From: Euclidia mi
Lineage: Eukaryota > Arthropoda > Insecta > Lepidoptera > Erebidae
NCBI GenBank assembly: GCA_944739405.2
Contig: OX123205.2
Span: forward strand, 35,298,475 to 35,362,474
DNA: 64,000 bases
Direction: 5' to 3'
The notes beneath the pieces were generated by a model. That model did not search any database. It was not told the origin of the DNA and saw nothing but the letters and a program-made list of their open reading frames with translations. Below, piece by piece: positions 1 to 10,145 of this stretch; position 1 is the first letter of the stretch, and every line of letters starts with the position of its first letter. The position numbers and the translations under genes are program-made.

Positions 1-769
1 TTAAGGACTTAGCATAAGGATACTTTGTGATGAGGAAATAAATTAATTTAATAATTATTATTATTATATCTTCGTCCAGTTATCGAATGGAAAGTATAAT
101 AGACATATAGGGTAAATAATAAAAGACTCCTGTGACAGAACTCATAATGAATATTTTAATTATAAGTAGCAAATTAAATTTAATAAGCAGACAAACCAGA
201 GTTACAATAGGAGGAAGTCTTCATAATTTGCACAGCATCAAATAAATGTAAGTACAATCAAAGAAATGATTAATTGACCCGAATTGCCGTTGGGACATTC
301 ATGAACAAATTTCCGCGGAGGCTACAATTAACATTTTATTCGTGGTAATTTTGGATATAAAGCTTCGGATAAATTGTTTCGTATTTAAAAGGTCACATTA
401 AGGGAGTTGGACGATTTCGTCGTATTTTGTAAATAATTATGTAATTTTGCTCCTGGTTGTTTTACCACGGTTTTACTGCGGGTATTCATTATGCTTTTAT
501 GTATTTTATGCATACGTTTTACGTGTTGCTATGTAAATAGACTAAATTATTACCTAATACCTTCCTTCTTCATTTTGTGTGACTGGCTCCCTTTCGCCTC
601 TGGCACGATCTAACGATTCTTGCCAGAGAACTGGCGACGATTGAAGTACCCAAGCGCTCTGATATAAATGTATAATCGATCACCAATCCGAGCGGAAACC
701 ATTGTAAATGTAGCTTAAAGATCGAAAACGAACGGAAAGTCAAATCACGCTATGAGCGCTACACCTAAA
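1..769. other. AT-rich intergenic DNA, nothing recognised
   Basis: I see no convincing coding sequence, tandem array or element ends here. Around 741-763 a short motif (AGCGCTCATAGCGTGA on the minus strand) recurs in plus orientation near 7355, so old repeat debris may be present. Confidence 0.5.
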
Positions 770-771
770 TA

Positions 772-1199
772 CAGGATGTAAAAAGACCCATCACTATGCT
801 GAAGTCTACTCGTTCTGCACATCATGCCAAGTCGTACTACGCAAAAAGAGTACCTGGAAAAGAAATATTTTTTCATGCTTAAAAAAATAGACACTTTTTA
901 TAAGCCGCAATGTAAAGCGCGTGCGTCTACACTGGCCCGTACAATGTCTACACCGTGAAAGCCCAGACGAAGGCAATGACCTCGCGTGCACTCAGCTGTT
1001 AGCTTATTTCAGGGAAATATGTACAATTTAATTTTTGTTTATTTGGAGGAAACTTTACATTTGTCATACAACACACATTAGAAAAAGAATCGGGACTTTG
1101 AGCCTCAATATCTCCTAAACAAGTAATTGCCCAGGTATGGTGCCGAGGTAAAATATGTTCTGGGATTTAAATTTTTGTTAAGGGTCTTTCTACACCCTG
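772..1199. mobile_element. MITE, Tc1/mariner-type, 428 bp
   Basis: The left end starts CAGGATGTAAAAAGACCC and the right end is its near-perfect reverse complement (GGGTCTTTCTACACCCTG), flanked by TA at 770-771 and 1200-1201. No transposase is encoded. A second copy in the opposite orientation lies at 57969-58290 and shares internal sequence as well as ends, so this is a real family. TA target duplication and CAGG termini point to the Tc1/mariner superfamily; mobilisation in trans is inferred. Confidence 0.85.
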
Positions 1200-1259
1200 T
1201 ATATCAGTGGCTTAGTGCGTAGTTTGTAATTTCTGAAAGTCAGCATAAAAAATTTTACT

Positions 1260-1517
1260 GCCTCCGTGGTATAGTGGTTAGCGTATGCATCTGCTGATCG
1301 GATGTGCCGGTGCATTCCCGGGTCGGGCAAAGGGTTTAATGAGTTATTCCGAATTTTCAGTAGTAGCACGGCGCCGGCGTCTGGTGATGTGCCCTGTAAC
1401 GGTAATATGCTCGCCCCCTATTACGTGGGACCTAAAATTTCATCGCGAAATGTGGGTGTAATATTATACCTCTGCCTACCCCTTCGGGGATACAGGCGTG
1501 AGTCTATAAAATAAAAA
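1260..1517 (+). mobile_element. SINE1, tRNA-headed, full length
   Basis: The head carries a tRNA-like A box (TGGTATAGTGGTTAGCG) and a degenerate B box (GTGCATTCCCG). The body includes CTATTACGTGGGACC and the end includes CTCTGCCTACCCC, followed by an A-rich tail. Other copies of the family are at 3371-4043, 12671-12888, 14725-14866, 33490-33757 and 59740-59978. The head most resembles a tRNA-Asp/Glu-type sequence, but it is not a functional tRNA. I found no clear target duplication. Confidence 0.85.
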
Positions 1518-1519
1518 GA

Positions 1520-1977
1520 CATATTTTTGCCGACTAGCTCTCGGACTAGCTGTTCCTTGTATTGTCTTTTCGTTCGGATATCAAAGATCAGTGTCACCTC
1601 TGTGACTGAGACTGATTTTCCATCTATTTGTTGGCTTATTTCTATTTTAACTCCAATAATATAGGTAACACGAAACTTAAGACATTCTAAATCTGATTTT
1701 CTTGAATGTTAGATAAACAAGCTGCGTCAAAGATGTGTAGAATGAATGAAGTGTGCACTTTGGATTGTATTTCATTTTTACGGAATGACTCCTGCAATAA
1801 GACAACCTTGTGTCACGTGTGACTTTATAAACATTCATTCAAGGGACACAAAGTACCTATAAACAGTCCCAAAACAACAAATTGTGGATCAAATAAAGTG
1901 TGTTCTCGTTTGGGAAAACGTAGTGCTGACCAAGGTGACGACTTTAACCACGACGCCGTAAAGTTTTAAGAACTGGC
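1520..1977. other. No recognised feature
   Basis: AT-rich sequence with no supported gene. A stretch around 1878-1960 faintly resembles the tRNA-like head of a degraded SINE, but the promoter boxes are not clear enough to call. Confidence 0.4.
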
Positions 1978-2200
1978 TGCCGTGAAGGTCTATGAATCAT
2001 TACGGGGAGCCCGTATCCTTAAAGATTCTGAAACAGCTCTAAAACATAGTTTATATTTGGTTTGCGGCGGTCAGACAGCAGTTGTTTTACGAGAAAGTGA
2101 ATGTTCTATCAAATATAGTCAGAATAGTGCTCCGGACTCAGAAACAAATATCTAAAATAGTACCCAGGATAGCGCTGGGCTCGTAATAATGAGTCTGAGA
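1978..2200 (+). mobile_element. SINE2 variant B, old diverged 3' body
   Basis: Sequence such as GCCGTGAAGGTCTATGAATC, the 'cattacggggag' block, 'ggtttgcggcggtcagac' and 'ccaggatagcgctgggct' follows the order of the variant B tail seen clearly at 14035-14300 and 16311-16672. Divergence is high and the edges are approximate. Confidence 0.5.
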
Positions 2201-2885
2201 AGGCAATCTCAGGTTGACCGATATATTTAAAATAAGTTCAGTCTGGTTGATATCAGCTCCGCTGTTCTAGTAAATCAGCCTTCAAACTATCGCCTTATCA
2301 TCACAAGCTCCCAACACAATCATCCACACCACTCGTGTTTTAACCCTAAACCGATTATCGGGTACCCATCAATATCTCGACACGCACTGATGTCAGTAAC
2401 TTGGATCTAACCCAACCCTTGTCATAGAGAGTGACATAAGATCGTATCTTCATGTCAAAATATACATGGTTTGGTGTCCGACCCGATTATGTTTGGAAAT
2501 GGGTCGAAATGCTGATGCTGGATTGCCAACATATCTATTAATCATAGTTTTGTGTAAATATATGGGATGGTCAGAATTATCTACAGTAATACTATAAGAT
2601 TGCAGCAACAAGCTAGCAGAAGCAAAAACAGAAACCAATAGACAGTTACGCAGATAGTCTCGTGTTCAAGCATCAGCGTGCATCACTGACTTTATAAAGG
2701 TGTCCTTATTAAATAGTCAATTATAGTGTAAGGTAAGGTCTGTAGCTGCTGGTGAAGGTGCAGAATGATAAGTCAGATCTTGTGGTTGTATAAAGAGAAT
2801 ATATTTACAAAATAAACTTAGCCTAAATATATGTACAAAATTAGTTTTACAAAGAATGGTAGCTTAAACTACGATACTATTCGCT
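2201..2885. other. No recognised feature
   Basis: No gene, tandem repeat or element terminus was recognised. The longest minus-strand reading frame here (about 62 codons) has no recognisable motif. Confidence 0.4.
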
Positions 2886-3147
2886 GAGCCAATCAGGGCA
2901 AAGTACAAAATATTGTAATTACTCGTGCGAGCGCTTACACGTCGAGGATGAGCGGCCCGCACTTACGCACACTAGTTGTACAGTCAACAGCAAAAGTAGA
3001 TGATCAAAATCAGAAATTCAATACTAATGAACGGAGTTCGGGTCAAAACTATGTGGCGTCGAAGTGATTCAAAAGTATGTGATTGTAAATTATACCAATC
3101 ATTTACTACTAGTACAGCTGCCATATATTCGTGATCAGTTTTGATTC
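2886..3147. repeat. Left arm of long inverted repeat (pairs with 5323-5560)
   Basis: From about 2978 to 3147 the sequence is a close reverse complement of 5323-5505. Both arms share blocks such as TACAGTCAACAGCAAAAGTA, AACTATGTGGCGTC and TACAGCTGCCATATATTCGT. Weaker similarity runs outward to a shared CTGAGCCAA block. Homology stops abruptly inside after 'gtgatcagt', as expected for terminal inverted repeats of one element or two inverted copies of one repeat. Confidence 0.75.
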
Positions 3148-3370
3148 CAAAAGTTATAAACTCAATTCACATCGGAACTAAGAAGTGAAAAAAATGTTCA
3201 AAACTAGTCAACAGTTAAAATCAAATATAAATGATGAAACTGAGGCCACGTCATCATGAGGCAAATAATTTATCCATACTTATTTTTTAATGACCCCAAT
3301 AATTTAATTTGTTATGTTTTACGGAAAAGCAGCTGAATTGGATAAAAAATTGCATATCTAATGTAATTTT
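3148..3370. other. Interior of inverted-repeat composite, nothing recognised
   Basis: AT-rich sequence between the left inverted arm and the interrupted SINE1. No motif recognised. Confidence 0.4.
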
Positions 3371-3417
3371 TTTTTGACTCACGCCTTTATCACCGAAGGG
3401 GTAGGCAGAGGTGTAAT

Positions 3418-3521
3418 TCTTCTTCTTCTACATCAGCCTTAGACAGTCCACTGCTGGACTAGGCCTCTCCTTTGAAAGGAGGAATTGGCCTACTATACCA
3501 CGCTGGCCAAACGGGTTGGTT
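3418..3521 (-). mobile_element. 5'-truncated SINE2-type insertion with 11-bp TSD
   Basis: The insertion is flanked by AGAGGTGTAAT at 3407-3417 and 3522-3532, a perfect 11-bp target site duplication. Its sequence (TCCACTGCTGGACTAGGCCT ... CCACGCTGGCCAAACGGGTT) matches the antisense 3' part of SINE2 variant A (compare 13572-13785). It sits inside the SINE1 copy, so it is younger than that copy. Confidence 0.85.
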
Positions 3522-3561
3522 AGAGGTGTAATATTACACTCATATTTCGACATGAACTTTT

Positions 3562-3868
3562 CCCTGATAACAATAAACTTGCCGCAAGTTTAAATCAAAC
3601 TTACTAATTTCACTGTGACAAACTTGCTTCAAACTTGCATGAAGTTTGCTTTTTCAAAGGTTGCACAGGTACAAGGCACAGGTTGGTGGTCCGACAATAG
3701 CTGGTCCAGCACCTCCTACTGTATCTAGGAGGTCGACTGACCAACAACCTGTGCTCGTCATCATCCAAATCCTTTGAAAAACCAACTTCATGCAAGTTTG
3801 TCACAGTGAAACTAGCAAGTTTGATTTAAACTTGCTGCAAGTTTGGCAAGTTTGCATTGTTATCTGGG
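3562..3868. mobile_element. Foldback-type MITE with ~100-bp inverted ends
   Basis: The left end (CCCTGATAACAATAAACTTG) and right end (complement of CCCAGATAACAATGCAAACT) are inverted copies. The pairing continues inward through AAGTTTAAATCAAACTT, TTTCACTGTGACAAACTTG and the CCTTTGAAAAA block near 3770, leaving a short unique centre. It interrupts SINE1. No coding sequence. The target duplication is not clear, so the superfamily cannot be assigned. Confidence 0.85.
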
Positions 3869-4128
3869 TTAGGTCCCACGTAATAGGGGCGAGCCTATTA
3901 CCGCTACCGGGCACATTACCAGACTCCGTGCTGCTACTGAGAATTTGGAAAAACCCAGTAACACTTTTGCCCGACCCGGGAATCGAACCCGAGACTTCCA
4001 ATCAGCAGGCCCATACGCTAACCACTGGACCACAGAGGCAGTCTTTGTATATTTAACACTTTCACGAACAGTAAACGAGACACAATTGAAGTTTTATTGT
4101 TATCACGTCTATAGGCGTTTACTGTCCT

Positions 4129-4459
4129 TCAAAGTGTTAATATTATCATTCCTCCAGCTACGTAGCAACATCTGGTATTCCGCAGGGCTCGCATCTAGGG
4201 CCAATCCTATTCAATGCGTTTATTAACGATATTGTCAATTGTTTCCAGAATTCAAGTTTTTTCTTATTTGCTGACGACCTTAAGATCATGATGCCCATTC
4301 AAAGCGATGACGACTCAGAAAAACTACAAAATGATATAGATAATTTAACAAATTGGTGCAAAGCTATCAAAATGGTCTTAAATGTAAATAAATGTTTCTA
4401 TATTCAATTTACACGAAACAAATTTGCAAATCAAAGTGTTAATATTATCATTCCTCCAG
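4129..4459 (+). pseudogene. LINE reverse transcriptase fragment between 29-bp direct repeats
   Basis: 4158-4430 reads as a piece of non-LTR reverse transcriptase: TSGIPQGSHLGPILFN (motif B), then FFLFADDLKI (catalytic F-A-D-D, motif C), then a motif-D-like stretch with a shared Asn-Lys (VNKC). The preceding palm motif A and everything upstream are missing. A perfect 29-bp direct repeat flanks it (4129-4157 and 4431-4459). The clade is probably Jockey-like, judged only from motif style. This is a dead fragment. Confidence 0.75.
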
Positions 4460-4712
4460 TATATAGAGTGTAAGTATTTATTATGTACTATAAAATCTAC
4501 TATTGTTTAAAATATCTCTTGTTCTGTTTAAATTTTGATTCGATCTATAACTGTTTAACATTTAGGCTACTAAGTTATTAAATTTCTTTGCATGCTGTGG
4601 TCTCCTGTAAATGAAGGAGTACACAATTCATACCCTATGTGCAATCAACCGTATAAATTAAAGTGTATATTCTTTGTTGGAGATCCTGAATAAATAAAAT
4701 AAAATAAAATAT
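4460..4712 (+). mobile_element. LINE 3' untranslated end with (TAAAA)n tail
   Basis: Sequence downstream of the reverse transcriptase fragment ends GAATAAATAAAATAAAATAA, a typical short-period LINE tail. It probably belongs to the fragment just upstream. Confidence 0.5.
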
Positions 4713-5322
4713 AATTATGCCAAATTTCATCTCTCATGTATTTTGTTTTTTGTAACTTCTGTCAAAAGTTTACAAGTAACTGATGTGATACAAAACGATA
4801 ATTCAATAAATATTATTATCTTTGCATGTTTGTGCATTTATGTCAATGTTCAAAAGTAGCTGATGCGATACAAAATTATAACTCAATGATTGCTTTTACC
4901 TAGTCGGCTACAATATATCTGTCACAGTACACAGTGTACCTATCTGTCACAGACTAATGCCACAGTATAAAGATATTATTAGACTGTGCTAATGCTGTGC
5001 CTTGCGTTTTGTTTCTTTTTTTATGTTGTACTTTTTCTGTGTCTGTGACAAATAGTTTTTCTATAGGTATGTATAAAAACCGGAAGGTAGATTGATAATT
5101 TTATCTTAAGGGCATTATTTATATTAACTTCGCGCTTTTGTCACACTGTTAGCAAGAGTTCCAAAGAAATATAACCTTATTAGTCCAACCTCTCTGAAGA
5201 GTTCTGTTGGAATAGTGCAAAAATCCAAGTATCGAAATCTCTTTAATGTCAATCTGTAATTCGGATGTCATGTACAATAATTTGCATTTAGAATACAATA
5301 TTGATGAATTTTACTGATCACG
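4713..5322. other. No recognised feature
   Basis: AT-rich interior of the inverted-repeat composite. 'tgtgatacaaaacgataattcaataa' and 'tgcgatacaaaattataactcaat' near 4785 and 4865 are diverged copies of one short sequence. No gene supported. Confidence 0.4.
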
Positions 5323-5560
5323 AATATATGGCAGCTGTACTAGTAGCAAATGATTGGTATAATTTACAATCACATACTTTTGATTTACTTTGACGCCACA
5401 TAGTTCTGACGCAAACTCCGTTCATTCATATTTGATTTCTGATTTTGATCATCTACTTTTGCTGTTGACTGTACGCCGCACCGATAGTGCGGCGTACAAC
5501 TAGCGGCCGGCGAGGTTTTGCCGCTGACGTGTTTCACTCACCATTTCGCTGTTTGGCTCA
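5323..5560. repeat. Right arm of long inverted repeat
   Basis: Reverse complement of 2886-3147, strongest over 5323-5505. Unlike the left arm, it carries an extra perfect hairpin at 5471-5497 inserted at a GTAC. Confidence 0.75.
5471..5497. repeat. 11-bp perfect hairpin inserted at GTAC
   Basis: GTACGCCGCAC, loop CGATA, GTGCGGCGTAC. The opposite arm (2978-2995) has a single GTAC at this point, so the hairpin is an insertion that duplicated GTAC. Confidence 0.85.
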
Positions 5561-6292
5561 GTAGCGCTTGGACGTATATGACATTTATGTATTGCAGCTA
5601 CAATAGCTTGCAAAACGGGGAAGTAGAATATCGTGAGAACGCCTTGTTGATTTATACGAACATGTAGCAGTTGAATGCGCATGACTCAAGATCGGTTTTT
5701 GTCCAGCAGTTTTCAGGTGTGATAATGATGATGGAATTTACTGCGCAGTTTTAGTTTCTGATAACTTTAAAACTCCAAAAACTTTTATTAAAACACAATG
5801 CGAGAAAAGGTGTCGTTTAGTGTGTTACGACGATATACAGCAGTGAGAAATTTTTGTAAAGTGAGAAAATCTAGAACTGCACCTGGTATTATATTTTTGT
5901 AATAGCTTTTAAATTAAATATCTTACCTAATTTGAATTAATTAAAAGATCTTTAACAAAGTTTTTACTGATTTTCAGAGAAACTGTCCGATAAAAATTAA
6001 TGCGAACGATTTATAAAACCGACACCAAAGTTCTGAGAATGAAGTAACAAATGAATGCTACCATAATAACTCGGGTAAGGGATTAGTTAAACCCGGTTTT
6101 GATTGGAACGACACGACATCCGGATTTAACAGCTCGTCGGCTCATGACATCCGGATTTTTGAACGCAAATCCGGTTCAATATGGCTCAATGGCTTTGTGG
6201 AAATTGACAATGTTACTGTTGGACAAATTTATTCAAGTTATTTTAAATATTGTTACTTCTTTGTTTAGGGACAAAAATAATGAAAGAATATC
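5561..6292. other. No recognised feature
   Basis: No gene recognised. 'catccggattt' occurs twice (about 6117 and 6149) and 'aaatccggtt' once, a small cluster of related words of unknown meaning. Confidence 0.4.
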
Positions 6293-6474
6293 AGATCTTC
6301 ATGACAGCCGGGACCGACGGTTTAAGGTGCTCTTCGAGGCATGGGGCAAGCGATAATTAACAATTTAATACACACTTATGTTCGAAAAGTCATTGGTGTG
6401 CGCCGTGGATTCGAACCCGATACCCTCTGCATGGCAGTCTCTTGATATCTCCACTAGGCTACCGCTGCCTTCGT
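6293..6474 (-). mobile_element. SINE2 variant B, head and linker
   Basis: On the minus strand the head reads GCAGCGGTAGCCTAGTGGAG (A box) and GGGTTCGAATCCACGG (B box), then the linker GCGCACCAATGACTTTTCGA, the AATTATCGCTTGCCCC block and the start of the variant B body (GGCTGTCATGAAGATC). The element is 3'-truncated. Confidence 0.85.
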
Positions 6475-7140
6475 GTGTATGAAATGTTATTTTATATTTT
6501 TATTCCACTTTTTCTTAAAGATACGTTTGGAAGATTTCATTTATTTTATTCATTTGTGAGTGGTACATTTTTGATCGATTCTATCCGACGTTCGTTAAAT
6601 GAATAACTTTTTAAGCATCTAATAAGTTCTAAGATTAGCGCATTTAAGTGCAGAAACAGACTCTTCAGTTTCTGCATATGTAGAATAGTTATTTTCTGTT
6701 CTGTATATTTCTTTGTATGTATTTTTGTATAGTATTTTAAGAGTAAGTTAGTTTCTGTTTGTTAGTAAATAATTATAGAAAACTTTATCATAATACAAAA
6801 TTATTTCACAATTTATGAACACAGACTGAAAATCCGCACAGGTAAATCTAAAGCACACAATACGCCTAATTTTCACGAACACATCGAGATTCCTCCAAAG
6901 GGAACACAGACAACAGTTAAGAGTTGCGAGTGAACTTTCGTTTCACCAAGAAAACAGAAAAAAATCCGCTTTTCGAAGAAACCAGTCATGTGCATAGGTG
7001 ACGATGACGTCTGGTATTGGTTTGGACAAGGCCATGAAAAGACAGCAATTGGCGATGGAAAGCAAAGGATCGTCGCGAATGGAAGACCATTGTTCAATTA
7101 AATTTTTTTTGCATTCCATAGGAATTTCCTAATGTACATC
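6475..7140. other. No recognised feature
   Basis: A minus-strand reading frame of 74 codons at 6873-7097 has no motif I recognise. On the plus strand 6985-7100 is also partly open. Neither is supported as a gene. Confidence 0.35.
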
Positions 7141-7262
7141 CATACATATATGTACATACATAGAGTCACGCCTGTTTCCCGGAGGGAAGAGACTACGGAA
7201 CGCCATTTGCAACGATCCTGACATACTCTCTTGCTTCATTCAGTCCCATCAAGTTGCTCAAG
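7141..7262 (-). mobile_element. 3' terminal fragment of the 53.6-kb LINE family
   Basis: CACGCCTGTTTCCCGGAGG, ACTACGGAACGCCATTTGCA and CTTGCTTCATTCAGTCCCAT match the 3' end of the minus-strand LINE at 53597-55250 and the fragment at 10561-10805. Preceded by the characteristic ACATACATA tail. Confidence 0.8.
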
Positions 7263-7354
7263 TCCTAATGTAGAAGAGGCCAAGACTCATAAAGGGATGT
7301 AGCGCCGGAGAAAGTAAGTAAGTTAAGACGTCTGGTATTGCAAGTTGATTAGCA

Positions 7355-7490
7355 GCGCTCATAGCGTGACTTGACTTGTCGTTTGTAATAGATCTGCGAA
7401 GTTAAGCAACGTTCTCAAAGGATGGGTCACCACTTGGATGGGTGACCGCTTGTTGTGAAATTTATTTCAGAGCGCTACGGTGTTTCCACG
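7355..7490 (+). mobile_element. 5S-rRNA-derived SINE head
   Basis: 7390-7452 contains GAAGTTAAGCAACG (5S internal promoter A box region) and CTTGGATGGGTGACCGC (C box region), in correct order and spacing. The 5' third of a 5S gene is missing and the flanks are repeat-like, so this is a SINE3-type retroposon head and not a 5S gene. Such 5S SINEs are known in Lepidoptera, as I recall. Confidence 0.7.
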
Positions 7491-7493
7491 GAG

Positions 7494-7563
7494 GACATGC
7501 CTCGATTCTTATCAAGTTTTCTCACCATGTTTTCCTACATCGTTTAACAGCGATAATTAGCTA
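7494..7563 (-). mobile_element. SINE2 variant A fragment
   Basis: Antisense of the central SINE2A segment: CATGTTTTCCTACATCG followed by CAGCGATAATTA corresponds to the AAAACATCG and TAATTATCGCTTG blocks. Diverged. Confidence 0.5.
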
Positions 7564-7587
7564 TTCAATAATACGAGTATACATATT

Positions 7588-7780
7588 ATATAGCTGGACC
7601 TCATTGAGATCTAGATAGCTGACATCAGCATAGTCAAGAAATGGTAGGAGAATAGATTGTACAAGTGCAATTTTAGTGGTGATCGGAAGAAAGTTACGTC
7701 TGCGTAGTGAACCTGCAGCAGCAAAGAGTCGGCGACTGACATTTTGTAATTGGACAGTCCACGAGAATGTGCTGTCAATA
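7588..7780 (-). pseudogene. LINE ORF2 fragment, same family as 48.2-53.0 kb
   Basis: Read on the minus strand, the translation contains LFAAAGSLRRRNFLPITTKI and DYADVSYLDLNE, closely matching the C-terminal part of the ORF2 at 49614-52537 (post-palm region). The reading frame is open throughout, including across the point where the 52-kb copy has its frameshift. It is a truncated dead fragment of an APE-type LINE. Confidence 0.85.
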
Positions 7781-8614
7781 TAATATAAACCTGTAGCCTG
7801 TCAGGCTACACGTCCATAACTACCTTATAAAATATGTACAATAGGTGATATGGTAACAGTGGATGACGAGTCACCACCACTCATTATAAGGACAGGAAAT
7901 GCATATAGAATTTGTCCTAAAAAGAAGCATTGAAGAACAACCCACATTTATGTCCCATACAACAAGCCAGTGTGCTTACAATATTCTCGTTCTAAGAGAA
8001 AATACTGTCAATAATTAAGCGTAAACAGCAGTTGTCACAATTTTTGTTATTTGTTGTCTGAAGTGATGTTTTTATTTTTTGAGTTCCTTATATGTTAGAA
8101 TTTAATAATAAGAAGTTTAATTTTTCTTTTATCATTTTATTGCTTAACTGCAAGACCATAGCTACTCTTAAAACTACCCTGTCCCGATGTTTTGATTTTG
8201 TGTGTTCCTAGATATTTAATAACAAACGTAGATTACATTTTCACGTATTTTCTCTATAACTAACCCATACTTCAAGTTAAATATAATTTTGAAGCTCTTT
8301 TGCATAATCTTGTTAAAAAATAACATTAGGAAGTGTAGGAGCCTGAGAGACTGCACGTCCACGGTAATGTTATAAACATGTGACGTCCATACTTAAAGGT
8401 TAACGCAACAGTTGCAAAATCATCTCCTATAACATTTTTATAGAGCGTTGAAACGGATTTATAAACCCTAGATTAGTATCGAGTCAAATATTATCACTGT
8501 TTTCTATTCTACCGTTATCAAAATAATGAATACGCGTCTAATAGCTTTGGTTTTACCTTGTCTATCGATCAGTCACTAACGTATACATATACATTTTCTT
8601 GGAAAAGTCGCGCA
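7781..8614. other. No recognised feature
   Basis: No supported gene or repeat. AT-rich. Confidence 0.4.
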
Positions 8615-8690
8615 TCTTGGTTTTAAACCCGAAACTCTCTGCGAAAGAGTCTGTTAGATTCTTCACAAGGCTACCACTGCCTTTCATTTT
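8615..8690 (-). mobile_element. SINE2 head fragment
   Basis: AGGCTACCACTGCC at 8669-8682 is the complement of the SINE2 A box region (GGCAGTGGTAGCC), with AAACTCTCTGCG upstream in place of the anticodon-arm region. Short and diverged. Confidence 0.55.
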
Positions 8691-8904
8691 ATATTTAAAT
8701 ACAAATAGAAGCTCACAGCACCAGTTTGATATATCAGCACCGTACGCGTCGAGATGCAATTTAAATTGGAGATGCCGTAACCCGGAATATTGACAACGAA
8801 ATTGAAGTACCGAAACATTGCTACGTTTCACGCCTAGCATTTTAGCCACCATATGTTAGGATGCATTTATCACTACTAGGTATTCACTATTATTTGTTAA
8901 GAGA

Positions 8905-9095
8905 ATACTAATATTATAAATGTGGATGGATGTATGGAGGTTTGTTATTCATAAATTGTATATTGTAATAAATTGAACGAATATTGATTAAACGTTGCAG
9001 TTATATGGCTTATATCTCAGTACACCGCATGGGGTACTATTTGTCCCAATAACTGATCCAGGGAAGCCGCGGGCAAAAGCTGTTAAGAAATAAGA
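8905..9095 (+). repeat. Interspersed short repeat (TACTAATATTATAAAT ... CGCGGGCAAAAGCT)
   Basis: The start (ATACTAATATTATAAATG) and end (AAGCCGCGGGCAAAAGCTG) are those of a very common short lepidopteran interspersed repeat. Related ends occur at 42002-42170 and, inverted, at 62168-62345. The transposition class (MITE or Helitron-like) cannot be decided here. Confidence 0.6.
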
Positions 9096-9735
9096 AGTAA
9101 ATTTATTGATAACAAGCTTCTTCTCGTAAAGTTTTAAATTATATAAGCAGTAAGAAATTATAATGAAATTTATTGATAAAGTTCAACCTTTTTATACCAT
9201 CTTCAGTACGGCATTAAAAAAAATAAAAAATGCTTGCCTTAGTGCATCCTTAGTGGGTGCCTACGTCATAAAATGGACTCATCGTCAAAATTTTAGGTTT
9301 CCAGCTTATACCTTATACAAATATACTGTGATTATTTCCAGTGGTTCGGTTTTGTGAAGATGATAGCAGATTTCATCAAATTTTACATCACAAAGATTCT
9401 AATGAAGTTTCTAGTTAATATTCTCTCCCTTCTCTCCTCTCTCTACTTAAATAATTATCAACTTATTTAAATTTCAAGTCTGTTATTGTTAAGCATATCA
9501 AACAAAGAGGCTGTGTTCTATACTTACTCGAATGTGAGCGACATCGGGGTGCGTGACTAGTATGTGTGTATAAGTAGGTACAGGAAGAAATACATTAGCT
9601 GCACGTCAAGAGCGCTGAATAGTACATGCACACCACTTTCATAGTCTGACGAAAGTTGGGCTGATGGTGCAAGTTATAAGACTGAGCGATGGAAATTTTA
9701 TTTATTTATTTTATTTTCTACCAGCGGTTAACCTA
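9096..9735. other. No recognised feature
   Basis: AT-rich. A 64-codon plus frame at 9163-9357 shows no recognisable motif. Confidence 0.4.
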
Positions 9736-10030
9736 CCATTTTCGTCATTATAGGCTTGTGCAGTCGACTGCTGGGCATAAGCCTCTCTTAATATGTGTCA
9801 TAGAGCATTGTAAGCCAATTTTGTTTTCTTATTTGGCCCGCTATATCACGCTTTTAAAGTGTTGGTATACCTTCGATTTCGAGTTTTGCGTCTCCTCATT
9901 GATGATCGAAGGACTCCTCCGTATATAGGTAAATTATTTGCTTCGTGGATTTTTCTAAGTCTCCTCTTACAATACACACGGATTTAAATGGGGTGGCGAC
10001 ACTTTGTATTCTTAATCCGTCATTGCCAAA
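9736..10030 (-). repeat. Old retroposon 3'-end fragment
   Basis: CAGTCGACTGCTGGGCATAA with 'cctctcttaat' corresponds to the antisense CCAGCAGTGG retroposon end. Further right, 'ctcctcttacaatacacacgg' and 'ttcttaatccgtcat' match the block also seen at 56133-56252. Diverged; probably two merged fragments. Confidence 0.45.
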
Positions 10031-10145
10031 CAAAGAATTTCAATGTACTTGGTGCAAAATAATGCGAATTTTCTTACATCTTAGTTATTAATTTATCATT
10101 ATGATTCGTGCTGGATATAATTAAATGAAAAGTAGGTTTACTTGT

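Larger units (their letters stand above)
3371..4043 (-). mobile_element. SINE1 on minus strand, split by two later insertions
   Basis: Three collinear pieces make up one SINE1: the 3' end (3371-3417, GAAGGGGTAGGCAGAGG), a middle piece (3522-3561, GTAATATTACAC...TTTCGACATGAAC), and the tRNA-like head and body (3869-4043, with the B box complement GGGAATCGAACCCG). The gaps are a 104-bp insertion at 3418-3521 and a 307-bp MITE at 3562-3868. The head is one of the better preserved in the window. Confidence 0.8.

Noticed and set aside
7390..7452. Possible 5S rRNA gene
   Set aside because: Only the internal promoter half is present and the flanks are repeat fragments.
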